Made by a program: the position numbers and the translations under genes | Part shown: positions 23,516 to 31,423 of the stretch, piece by piece | Layout: each line of letters begins with the position of its first letter | How positions within the stretch are numbered: position 1 is the stretch's first letter | The notes under the pieces: generated by a model | Database searches by the model: none | What the model saw: only the letters and a program-made list of their open reading frames with translations | Told to the model about the DNA's origin: nothing | Assembly (NCBI GenBank): GCA_966211795.1 | Contig: CBIHNW010000011.1 | Location: 62,001 to 126,000, forward strand | From: 21-14-0-10-47-8 sp966211795 | GTDB taxonomy: Bacteria; Bdellovibrionota; Bdellovibrionia; Bdellovibrionales; Bdellovibrionaceae | DNA: 64,000 bases | Direction of reading: 5' to 3'

Positions 23516-23595
23516 AATTCTGATTCTTGGAGCAAAAGAATTCTGATGCCGGCCGGTTTGAGCGAAGAGATGCCTGAGCCGACCGGTGAACGATT

Positions 23596-24135
23596 CTATT
23601 TTTTGATCTTTCGCATGAGCTCTTCGAAGACTTCGGGTGAGCCTTCGGCTTTGCACCACTCTTTGACTTTGCTTTGCTGAAACGGGAATTTCTGGGCGAC
23701 CAGAACGGCCTGGTCCAGGCATTCGCGGGCTTTGAAATGAATGTAAGAAGCCAGCCGGTCGCGAATGCAGTCCGTGGGCGAGTAGATGTAAAGTTTTTGG
23801 CCGTCGATGCTTTTCACATCGGGTTTGATATTGGTGTCGTCGCCAATTCCGGCAGGCCCAAACATGAACTCGACGAACTTGTCGCATCGAGGGTGAATGT
23901 AGTGTCGTCCCGAAGATTGCTCAAAGCCGATGGACTCCATCAGGGGTTTGATTTTTCCTTCGACGTAAGTTTTCAAGACAAAATCCAAATCACCGGATTT
24001 GTAAATTCCCTCCGAGTAAATCGCCGCGACGGCACCGCCCACCAGGATTGTTTCAATGCCATTTTTAGCAAGGTGCCAGGCAACGAATGTCCAGACGTCC
24101 TCTTCGGTGCAGTTTTCCCATTTTGGTTCCTTCAC
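23596..24135 (-). CDS. Nucleotidyltransferase-fold protein, partner of wHTH
   Basis: 179 residues. The motif VGGAVAAIYSEGIYKSGDLDFV is the GG...DxD core of the Pol-beta-like nucleotidyltransferase fold (AbiEii/DUF6036-like). IYSPTDCIRDRLASYIHF and a helical C-terminus follow. Its start codon overlaps the stop of the wHTH gene (ATGA), so the two are coupled. Known pairs of a wHTH protein with such an enzyme act as toxin-antitoxin or abortive-infection modules (AbiE), where the enzyme modifies tRNA or another target. That role here is inference. Confidence 0.8.
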   Translation of the reverse strand: MKEPKWENCTEEDVWTFVAWHLAKNGIETILVGGAVAAIYSEGIYKSGDLDFVLKTYVEGKIKPLMESIGFEQSSGRHYIHPRCDKFVEFMFGPAGIGDDTNIKPDVKSIDGQKLYIYSPTDCIRDRLASYIHFKARECLDQAVLVAQKFPFQQSKVKEWCKAEGSPEVFEELMRKIKK

Positions 24136-24503
24136 AGAACGGGCTTTCCTTTTCGTCGAGGACGGCGTCGAGTCTTAAAGAGATGCTGGCGCTCGGACAG
24201 CGGAATCGCTTCGTAGGTCAGCTCGATCAAATCTTTCACCGGCTTTGTCAGCGGGGATTTGGGATTAAAGGAATAGATTCTCGAGCGTCCCGCTTCTTTT
24301 GAAACCAGCACGCCGGCAAGTTCGAATCGATTCAACTGTTGGCGAATGGGATTGAGAGCCAGCTCAAAATCAGCGGCGATGGCCGAGGCATGGGACTCGC
24401 CGTAATGAAAAATATGGAGGAGAACTTTTTCTGCTGTTTTATTGCCAAAAATACCTTCTAACATGCTTTTAGCATCTACCATAATCTGGTCTATATCAAC
24501 CAA
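24132..24503 (-). CDS. Winged-HTH regulator (ArsR-like), putative antitoxin
   Basis: Up to 123 residues. The start is uncertain: TTG at 24503 and ATG at 24482 are both in frame, both lie inside the operator array, and neither has a good ribosome-binding site. Residues about 15-85 form a winged helix: KTAEKVLLHIFHYGESHASAIAADFELALNPIRQQLNRFELAGVLVSKE, then the wing GRSRIYSFNP. The C-terminus is basic (KTRRRPRRKGKPVL). It overlaps the nucleotidyltransferase by four bases and is probably the autorepressor of the pair. Confidence 0.82.
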   Translation of the reverse strand: MVDIDQIMVDAKSMLEGIFGNKTAEKVLLHIFHYGESHASAIAADFELALNPIRQQLNRFELAGVLVSKEAGRSRIYSFNPKSPLTKPVKDLIELTYEAIPLSERQHLFKTRRRPRRKGKPVL

Positions 24504-24532
24504 TTTATGGTCGATATAGACCAGATTATGGT
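24478..24532. promoter_or_regulatory. Three ACCA-N5-TGGT operators at 21-bp spacing
   Basis: Sites ACCATAATCTGGT (24478-24490), ACCAATTTATGGT (24499-24511) and ACCAGATTATGGT (24520-24532) begin exactly 21 bp apart, about two helical turns, so dimers would line up on one DNA face. The whole block is also a long inverted repeat: 19-bp perfect outer arms 24479-24497 and 24513-24531. It overlaps the 5' end of the wHTH gene and is the natural candidate for its autoregulation. Confidence 0.75.
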
Positions 24533-24598
24533 AGGGTTTTAGGCGGGAGAGCGAGACAGCGGTCCATCAGTTGAAACCGTGGACAGAAGGGGAGAGAG

Positions 24599-24631
24599 AA
24601 GGCTTCGCCAGCCGAAGAGCCGCGAAGCCTT
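24599..24631. terminator. Hairpin downstream of the rhodanese gene
   Basis: AAGGCTTCG (24599-24607) and CGAAGCCTT (24623-24631) form a 9-bp stem. It lies just after the rhodanese stop (minus strand) without a T run, so it may be a weak or Rho-dependent terminator, or a 3'-end stabiliser. Confidence 0.4.
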
Positions 24632-24639
24632 GAGATTTC

Positions 24640-25080
24640 TTACTGAAACTTTTCGGTTGGGTTGCCGGCTTTTTTCCAGCCCTGAATGCCGTCGGCCATC
24701 ACGCTGACGTTTTTGTAACCAGCAGCGACCGCGACTTTAGCAGCCGAGTGTGAGGCCGTGCACATGGTGTTGGCGCAATAGAAAACCAGCTTGGCATTTT
24801 TGTCGGCCGGCAAGGTGCCTTTGGCTTCATACTGGGTGACGCTTTTCAGAGGTGTCGCTCCGGGAATGACGCCTTCTTCTTTTCGAGTTTTATCGTTGTT
24901 GGCATCGAAGATCGTGACGGGCTCTTCGCGGTTCTCCATGGCTTTCTTGAGATCAGCGGCATGAATCAGGGTGAAGCCTTCATTCTTTTTCGTTTGCGCG
25001 GCAGCAGCTTTCTTGTCGGCAGCGAAAGAAACAGAAACGAAGCTTGATGAAATTAAAACAGCTAATAAAAGTTGGTTCAT
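24640..25080 (-). CDS. Periplasmic rhodanese-like protein
   Basis: 146 residues. Signal peptide MNQLLLAVLISSSFVSVSFA. One rhodanese domain: ADLKKAMENREEPVTIFDAN, the active-site loop in FYCANTMCTASHSAAKVA, and the closing GYKNVSVMADGIQGWKKAG. The loop has a Cys in the usual place (YC) and a second one five residues later; the usual CRxGxR loop is altered, so classical thiosulfate sulfurtransferase activity is uncertain. Such exported single-domain proteins often work in sulfur or redox handling. Confidence 0.88.
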   Translation of the reverse strand: MNQLLLAVLISSSFVSVSFAADKKAAAAQTKKNEGFTLIHAADLKKAMENREEPVTIFDANNDKTRKEEGVIPGATPLKSVTQYEAKGTLPADKNAKLVFYCANTMCTASHSAAKVAVAAGYKNVSVMADGIQGWKKAGNPTEKFQ

Positions 25081-25206
25081 AAATCCTCCAGTGTTGGTTC
25101 ATCTAGCATGAAACATTCTTGGTCAGAGTCAATGAGATCACAGAACAGTCCATGCAGATATGCCGCGGCAAACCCATGACGGCGATTTCTTCAGAGGTCG
25201 TATGGG

Positions 25207-25563
25207 CTAAGAGTGAGTCAGCTCGTTCACGGTCTGCACAAAGTTTTTGATGTCCTTCATTTTTGGGATTTTGGGGATGACCGTATCGTCCGGGAGCTTT
25301 TCATGGGCCGTGATGAAAGTGATCTTTGTGGTCCGGTAACGTTCGGGATCTGCTTTTTGAAAGGCCTCGAGAAATTCGGGGCCGCTCATGGGTGCCATTT
25401 CATAATCGAGCAAAATCAGATCGATCGTCGGAAGCAGCTTCAATTTCTTCAGGGCTTGTTGGCCGCTCAAAGCCGTGTGGACTTCGTATCCGGCACGGGT
25501 CAGGACCATTTCTTCGGCCATCAAGACGTCGGGACTGTCGTCAATGATCAGAATTCGTTTCAT
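25207..25563 (-). CDS. Single-domain CheY-like response regulator
   Basis: 118 residues; ATG at 25563 with AGGAGG upstream. Receiver fold with the acid pocket IIDDSPD, phospho-acceptor Asp in LILLDYEMAPMSG, Thr in FITAHE, and Lys in the KIPKMKD region. No output domain, so it must act by protein contact. It starts inside the last 23 bp of the large kinase gene, its likely partner. Confidence 0.9.
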   Translation of the reverse strand: MKRILIIDDSPDVLMAEEMVLTRAGYEVHTALSGQQALKKLKLLPTIDLILLDYEMAPMSGPEFLEAFQKADPERYRTTKITFITAHEKLPDDTVIPKIPKMKDIKNFVQTVNELTHS

Positions 25564-28500
25564 TGCTTCCTCCTGAATGTTGGTGCTTCTCATTGGCGTG
25601 GCGCGGGATTTCGACCGTGAAGGTTGTGCCGATCACCGGGGCGCTTTCGACGAACACTTGTCCGCCATGGGCTTCGGCGATGCCTTTCACGAGCGATAGA
25701 CCAATGCCCCAGCCCCTGATATTTTTCGTGGACGTCGTCGCGCGAGTAAAAATCTCGAACAGTTTGGCTTGATCTTCTTTTGAAATTGGCTCCCCGTAAT
25801 TGTGCACCTTGAGCTGAATGCTGTCGTCGGTTGCGACCAAAGAAATGGTGACGGGTGTCTCTTCAAAACCATACTTGATGGCGTTGTTGCACAGGTTTTC
25901 GATGACCCTGCGAAGTCCGTCACAGCTCCAGTATCCCTTGAGCTCTTCCGGCCCACGATAAATGAATCGATCCGAGTGAACCACGGTGAGATCTTCGATG
26001 GTCGAATGAATGATCACAGGCAAATTGCATTCCGAAATTTCAAACGAGAGCTTTTCGCCAGCATTGATCCGGTTGGCATCGAGAAGGTTTTCGATCATCT
26101 TGTCGGTGCGTGATAAAGATCCGATCGCTCGCGAAAGAACTCGTTCCCGGGAATCATGCTCGTCTCGCATATCGATGGCCAATTCCAAGGACATGCGAGC
26201 GGCGGCGATCGGGTTTCGCAGATCATGCGCGAGTGCATTCGTAAATCGCTCGCGCATTTCCTTTTCTTCTTGCAGACGATTCTGGATCAGCTTCAGCTCT
26301 TCGATGTCCGTGCAGCTACCGATGATGACGCTGGGGACGCCCAGGGATTCTTTCTCGATACCGGCCCCTTTGACCAAATGCCAGCGGTAGACACCGTCAT
26401 GGCGACGAATGCGCTGTTCAATCGCGAATCGGCCCGAATGCTGAACCTCGGCCTTGGCTTTTTCCCAAAGTGGTCGGTCTTCGGGATGAATGGCCTGGTG
26501 CCATCCTTGGCCTTCGCTTTCGGAAAAGGAAAGTCCCGAGTACTCGTGCCAGCGGTGGTTGAAGAAATTAGCGAAGCCTTCCAAGTCAGATTTCCAGACC
26601 AGCTGGGGGAGAGACTCGGCCAAAGTGCGAAAGCGCTCCATGCTGTCTTTCAGGGCCGCTTCGGCACGCTTCTCGTCGGTGATATCGATGTTCACGCCCA
26701 TCATGCCGATCGGAGCTCCAGCGGTGTCAAATCTCAGTCGACCATTCGCCTTGATCCAGCGAATTCCCAAATCCTTGTGAACGATTCGGTATTCCAACTG
26801 AAAATCGCGGCGTTCTTTGATGCAGTTTTCATACTCGATAGCCACCAGGGGGCGATCTTCGGGGTAAATGGTCGAAAGAAAAACATCGTAGGTCAGCGAT
26901 GGGCCCGAATGATCAACGCCAAAAATTTCGTACTGCCGATCGGACCATTTGATTTGCGGGGTGGAAAAGTCCATTTCGTAAACGCCGATCTTTCCGACCC
27001 GAAGGGCCAGGTCGTAGCGCTCTTTGCTTTCCTGAAGGGCGCGTTGCACCTCTCGCAAATCGTTGATGTCGGTGTTGGTTCCAAACCAACGCACGATCTT
27101 TCCATTTTCATCATGGATGGGATGGGCTCGCGATAAGAACCAACGCCACTGTCCAGATTTGGAGCGAAGCGGGAAGGTGTCTTCCCAGATCTGACCCGAG
27201 CGAATGTGCTGCAGATAATTCTGGTGGGATTTTTCGGCAAAATCCGGATGATGAATTTGATCCAGCCAACTGAATCCCGCCATGTCTTCAGGTTTGGTGC
27301 CCGTGTAATCATACCAGCGCTGATTGAACCAAAGGATTTCACCATTTTGATCGGCCATCCAAGCCATTTGCGGGATCGAGTTGGCCAATTCGCGAAACTG
27401 CGATTCGCTCGATCTCAGGGCCAATTCGGCTTTTTTGAAGGGCGTGATATCGGTGATGCCACCAATCCAGCCGATGACCTGTCCGCTGTCATCTTTTTCG
27501 GGAGTGTAATTGGCCAGAAAGTGCACGGATTCGCCATCTTTGGTTTCAACGGTGGTTTCGTAGGAAACTTTCTCGCCCGCAAGCACGCGGTCGATCTGTT
27601 CTTTGCCTTTCGTGTACACTTTTTCGCCCAAAGCTTCAGTCGGTGTCTTGCCGATAAAGTAAGACAGTGGGTGGCCGAAAAAATCGGCGAAGGCTTTGTT
27701 GACAAAGACGTACCTGCGATCTGAATCCAGCTGTGATAACAGCACTGGGACCGAGTCCGCTAGAAATTGAAGCTGGCGCTCGCTCTTTCTTTTCGCGTCT
27801 TGCACGATTTCAAATGCGGTCACGTCCCGCGAGACGACCAGCAATTTTTTGACTTGGCCATCGGGCCCTCGCATCGGTGAGATCACCACGTCCCACCACA
27901 GTCTCTTTCCGGAGCGAACCAGGTAGTAGCCAACAAAATGTCCACGTTCTCCACGGCGAGCGGACTGGAGCGCTTGCCGGGCCGCGCGCTGATCTTCGGG
28001 CCGCACCCAGAGGCCTAGCCAATCGACGCCGTTCAAGGATTTTGGATCTTCCAGTTCAAGGTATTTGTAACTGTGGCCCACGAGATTGAGCAGTCGGCCT
28101 TCGATATCTAAAATGGTGATGCAATCTTCAGAGCTTTCGAGAATGGACGATTGGAAGGCTTCGTTTTCGCGAAGCAGGATTTCGGCTTCCTTGGTGGCGG
28201 TGATGTCAAACATCGTGGCGCCAAGGCCGATGATTTCCGAATTCGGCAATTGGACCGGAAAATAGTTTCCCAGATAGTAATGCAGTTTTCCGGGATCTCC
28301 GGGGGGCCGGATGGAAGTTTCAATATTCAATTGGGGCGTGCCAGTTTCGATGATGTTTTTCACGAACGGGGTGATGTGCTTGGCATCCTCTGCCGGCAAA
28401 ACCTGTTGCAGAGATTTTCCAATGTGGGCTTCGGGGCTGACATTGTTCATTTTCGCCAAGACTGAATTGATTTGCAGGTATCGCAAATCCCGGTCCAAAA

Positions 28501-29140
28501 ATGCGATGCCGATCGGTGAACACTCCAAAAGTCCGTTCAGGGATGCGGCATAGACCTGGGCTCTTTCTTTTTCCGCTTTTTCTCTTTTCAATTCATCATG
28601 CGAGTATGTTTGCGCCGCCACTTGGATGCCGTTATCGATGGCATCAATGATGATGTCTCGGTCGACCGGCTCGATCGGGTGATCCTGTTCCAAATATTCA
28701 AAGATGACCTTTCTCAATATTTGGTATTCGTAGATGACTTCTTCCAGAGTGTATTTGGAAATCTGTGAACGTTGCTCGCCATGAACGGCGGCAATTTTTC
28801 TTTCCTTTTTGCTGACGATGCCGGGAACGTGGGTTTTGAGCTTGTGGATCAATTCATCTAAGAAAGCGGGGATTGAATCCAATAAAAAAATCGGAGCCAA
28901 ATCCGACGCATGGCTGACAGATCGCCGAACCCGAGAGGTCCATTCGTTTAAAATCTGTCCGCTGAACCGGGATAACAACGAAGCAGCGCTTTCGCCTGAT
29001 TCAGGCGGAGACTTGTGCGATCCCTTTAGGCTTTTCTCGTTGGGTCTTTTCGACTCTTGATCCTTCTGCACCGAACTCCTTGTTGCTGTCTTCTCTGGTG
29101 TGCGATCATCGCGAATTCCGCTTGGCATCACAAGTTTCAA
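25541..29140 (-). CDS. Soluble six-PAS histidine kinase with RsbRD-like N-terminus
   Basis: 1199 residues without membrane segments. Residues about 55-175 resemble the RsbRD N-terminal domain (LSRFSGQILNEWTSRVRRSV, helical). Six PAS modules follow at roughly 205, 330, 460, 590, 715 and 840, several followed by PAC segments (YRIVHKDLGIRWIKANGRL). HisKA has the acceptor His near 971 (NALAHDLRNPIAA); the ATPase lobe has ENLCNNAIKYG and GWGIGLSLVKGIAEAHGG. The start is TTG at 29140; an ATG at 29128 is possible. It overlaps the response regulator by 23 bp, so they form one signalling unit. Its signals are unknown. Confidence 0.93.
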   Translation of the reverse strand: MKLVMPSGIRDDRTPEKTATRSSVQKDQESKRPNEKSLKGSHKSPPESGESAASLLSRFSGQILNEWTSRVRRSVSHASDLAPIFLLDSIPAFLDELIHKLKTHVPGIVSKKERKIAAVHGEQRSQISKYTLEEVIYEYQILRKVIFEYLEQDHPIEPVDRDIIIDAIDNGIQVAAQTYSHDELKREKAEKERAQVYAASLNGLLECSPIGIAFLDRDLRYLQINSVLAKMNNVSPEAHIGKSLQQVLPAEDAKHITPFVKNIIETGTPQLNIETSIRPPGDPGKLHYYLGNYFPVQLPNSEIIGLGATMFDITATKEAEILLRENEAFQSSILESSEDCITILDIEGRLLNLVGHSYKYLELEDPKSLNGVDWLGLWVRPEDQRAARQALQSARRGERGHFVGYYLVRSGKRLWWDVVISPMRGPDGQVKKLLVVSRDVTAFEIVQDAKRKSERQLQFLADSVPVLLSQLDSDRRYVFVNKAFADFFGHPLSYFIGKTPTEALGEKVYTKGKEQIDRVLAGEKVSYETTVETKDGESVHFLANYTPEKDDSGQVIGWIGGITDITPFKKAELALRSSESQFRELANSIPQMAWMADQNGEILWFNQRWYDYTGTKPEDMAGFSWLDQIHHPDFAEKSHQNYLQHIRSGQIWEDTFPLRSKSGQWRWFLSRAHPIHDENGKIVRWFGTNTDINDLREVQRALQESKERYDLALRVGKIGVYEMDFSTPQIKWSDRQYEIFGVDHSGPSLTYDVFLSTIYPEDRPLVAIEYENCIKERRDFQLEYRIVHKDLGIRWIKANGRLRFDTAGAPIGMMGVNIDITDEKRAEAALKDSMERFRTLAESLPQLVWKSDLEGFANFFNHRWHEYSGLSFSESEGQGWHQAIHPEDRPLWEKAKAEVQHSGRFAIEQRIRRHDGVYRWHLVKGAGIEKESLGVPSVIIGSCTDIEELKLIQNRLQEEKEMRERFTNALAHDLRNPIAAARMSLELAIDMRDEHDSRERVLSRAIGSLSRTDKMIENLLDANRINAGEKLSFEISECNLPVIIHSTIEDLTVVHSDRFIYRGPEELKGYWSCDGLRRVIENLCNNAIKYGFEETPVTISLVATDDSIQLKVHNYGEPISKEDQAKLFEIFTRATTSTKNIRGWGIGLSLVKGIAEAHGGQVFVESAPVIGTTFTVEIPRHANEKHQHSGGSNETNSDH

Positions 29141-29333
29141 TCGCTTTTCATTGGCTTTTTAGTAGCAAAATCTTTACCAATCAGAATGTCGAAAAATCTA
29201 ATGGACACACGAAAGGTTTGGCAATGCGAAACGCTTTCAGAACTGTGCAAAAAAACAGGTTCTCGGCCGGATGTAAATATTGAATGAATTGATCCACATT
29301 TGAAGGTGGGCAGGACTGGTGGGAAGTGAAAAC

Positions 29334-30374
29334 ATGAAGCAATTCAAGATCATTTTGATGGGACTGTTTTTAACGATGGTTCTGGCGTCTTGTGCGACAC
29401 AATCGGCGTCGCCTGATAATGAAGCAGTTCACAATGCTTTAAAACGACCGCAGGTCATCAATGTCGGACCAGAATTTAAAAAATTTTGGCATGAGGCTCA
29501 GGGAAAACCGTTTGATCAGCAGTTGCGGCTTTGGAATGAAATTCTCGAAAAGCCTCACCAAAGTTTTTTCGATGCGATCGTGTGGCAGAACCCAACGAAT
29601 CCAAAATGGGAAGAACGGAAGCTGCGACAGTTGAAAAAATATTTTGCCCTGTACCCACGAGTTTATCCGCAAATCGCCGCCAATTTTGATCACTTTAATC
29701 AAACCCTGGATTTACAAATAGCTCGGTACCGGAAGACATTTCCGGACGCAGTTTTTGATCTCACCATCTATGCGGCACCGACCGCGACTTTTAATGGCAA
29801 AGGCGGGGAAGGTGGCGACGGAGCTGACCCGGCTGGGAAAACGACGCTCGTGTTCGGGATCGATGTCTTGACTGAACGCCATGACAATCCGGACGTGCTT
29901 TATTCTCACGAGCTTTTTCATATTTATCACACATCGAAAATCGGGGTGAACGAACAAGTTTTTCTCAACCAAGGAAAGCTGACGTTGCCGCTTTGGCTGG
30001 AAGGTTTGGCAACGTATGTGAGCCAAGTTTTAAATCCTTCGGCGCCAGCGTCCCAAATCCTGATGTCAGAGGATCTGCCGCGGGTTTCTGCAGCTGATGT
30101 GAGGTGGCTGGCGAAAGAGTTTTTGAAGCAGGCAAACGAAAAAGCCTTCGACGAGAAAAGTCCCGAGATTTACAAACGATGGTTTGCCGTCGGTGTTGAA
30201 CCCGTCCGAATCGGAATTCCCGAGCGTACCGGTTATTTGTTAGGCTTGAAAGTGGCCGAGCATCTTGGGAAATCGAATGCTCTCGCAGCAATGGTCAGCT
30301 GGGACATTGAGCGGGTTCACCACGAAGTCACAAAGGCTTTGGCAGAGCTCACTCAAGCGCCCGATCAGCACTGA
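29334..30374 (+). CDS. Lipoprotein with HExxH metallopeptidase motif
   Basis: 346 residues from the ATG at 29334 (GGAAG 8 nt upstream). MKQFKIILMGLFLTMVLASC is a lipoprotein signal. Mid-protein VLYSHELFHIYHTSK contains HExxH, and after about 30 residues LPLWLEGLATYVSQ supplies the Glu expected as third zinc ligand. This order, HExxH...EGLATY, fits gluzincin-like DUF2268-type proteins. A Gly-rich loop (GKGGEGGDGADP) precedes the motif. Probably anchored in a membrane and facing the periplasm or outside. Divergent from the large kinase; the 193-bp gap shows no clear promoter. Confidence 0.78.
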   Translation: MKQFKIILMGLFLTMVLASCATQSASPDNEAVHNALKRPQVINVGPEFKKFWHEAQGKPFDQQLRLWNEILEKPHQSFFDAIVWQNPTNPKWEERKLRQLKKYFALYPRVYPQIAANFDHFNQTLDLQIARYRKTFPDAVFDLTIYAAPTATFNGKGGEGGDGADPAGKTTLVFGIDVLTERHDNPDVLYSHELFHIYHTSKIGVNEQVFLNQGKLTLPLWLEGLATYVSQVLNPSAPASQILMSEDLPRVSAADVRWLAKEFLKQANEKAFDEKSPEIYKRWFAVGVEPVRIGIPERTGYLLGLKVAEHLGKSNALAAMVSWDIERVHHEVTKALAELTQAPDQH

Positions 30375-30762
30375 ATGGGCTCGGCAAAGCGATTCAAACT
30401 TTTACCAGTCGCGACCAAGGTCCAGTGTCCATTGAGACAGAAAGCCCCAGTGATTTGGGGAATTTGATCTTCATCTGAGGATGCGCTTTGAGAAGTCTCA
30501 AACTCTCAGTCAGAAACAAGACAGACGTTGGTCTAGCGCCATCGTTCGAATTTGAGAAAATTTCTGTGAATCGAAATGAAATTTCGGTGTGAAGGCCTCA
30601 TTCCCCGAGACCTTGGTCGAGAGTGAAAACTGCGGTCGCGGAATTTTTTCTGAAAGCAAAATGTTGGCGCGACCTTTGCCTCTTTCAATTGTTAAGAGAA
30701 GCCTGAATGCATGCAATCGGGATGATGGCTTGCGGGATTCTCATCAACATCAAGGAGGATAT
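30375..30762. other. 388-bp intergenic region
   Basis: No gene seen on either strand. CCCCA (30445-30449) and TGGGG (30456-30460) could form a weak terminator stem after the metallopeptidase gene. The right half, to the AGGAGG at 30753-30758, should hold the promoter of the next gene, but no clear -35/-10 pair was found. Confidence 0.5.
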
Positions 30763-31329
30763 ATGGCATCAACAATTTCAACTGAATCCGAAAAGAATTC
30801 GTCCAACCGCGGATCGGCATCTGTCAACGCGGACCGAGCACAGCAGAGTTCCCAACCCAGCAAAAATCTGAAAGGGCAATTGGGAGATCCCGAATTCGAA
30901 GTGAAGCAGTTTATGAAAAACTATGCGCAGGCCGTGCGCGATGGAAACCTCGAGGAGATTTTGTCTTTTTACTCGGACGACATCGAGGCCTTTGAATGTC
31001 CACCGCCCCTGGCTTTCCACGGAATCGGCGAGTACAGTCAGAATTGGAAATCCCATTTCACCTCTGAATTTAATTTTCCGGTGACCTATGATTTTGTCGG
31101 CGAAAAGATTTTTGCAAACGGACGTCTGGCGACTTTCACGTCACTGCTGCATGTTCGCGGGACTTCGAAAAAAAACGGCGAAGACATCGAGTCCTGGTTG
31201 CGACTGACCTGCGTGCTGGAGAAATCTCAAGGCTATTGGCAGATTGTGCATGACCACATGTCGGTTCCGGTCAGTGAAGAGGGGCGAGCCTTGATGAACC
31301 TTGCGCCCGATCAGACTCAGGCGCATTGA
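30763..31329 (+). CDS. SnoaL/NTF2-like (DUF4440-type) protein
   Basis: 188 residues; the ATG follows AGGAGG. The N-terminal 45 residues are Ser/Asn/Gln-rich and probably disordered. Residues about 48-175 follow the NTF2-like cone: FMKNYAQAVRDGNLEEILSFYSDDIEAFECPPP, FANGRLATFTSLLHVRG and WQIVHDHMSVPV. Members are small-molecule isomerases, hydrolases or binding proteins; some act as ketosteroid-isomerase-like detoxifiers. The substrate cannot be told. Confidence 0.85.
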   Translation: MASTISTESEKNSSNRGSASVNADRAQQSSQPSKNLKGQLGDPEFEVKQFMKNYAQAVRDGNLEEILSFYSDDIEAFECPPPLAFHGIGEYSQNWKSHFTSEFNFPVTYDFVGEKIFANGRLATFTSLLHVRGTSKKNGEDIESWLRLTCVLEKSQGYWQIVHDHMSVPVSEEGRALMNLAPDQTQAH

Positions 31330-31423
31330 CGCAGCGTTTCGATGCGCGTGGGTATGACAGCATTCCTGAAAAGGCCTAATCATGTGGAACAGACTCTTTA
31401 AATCCAGATGGTACCGCCAATGA

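Noticed and set aside
24478..24532. CRISPR array
   Set aside because: The units are 13-bp dyads with 8-bp connectors, far too short for repeats and spacers, and no cas gene is present.
30589..30762. N-terminal extension of the SnoaL-like protein
   Set aside because: The ATG at 30763 has a strong AGGAGG, and the extra 58 residues show no family match.
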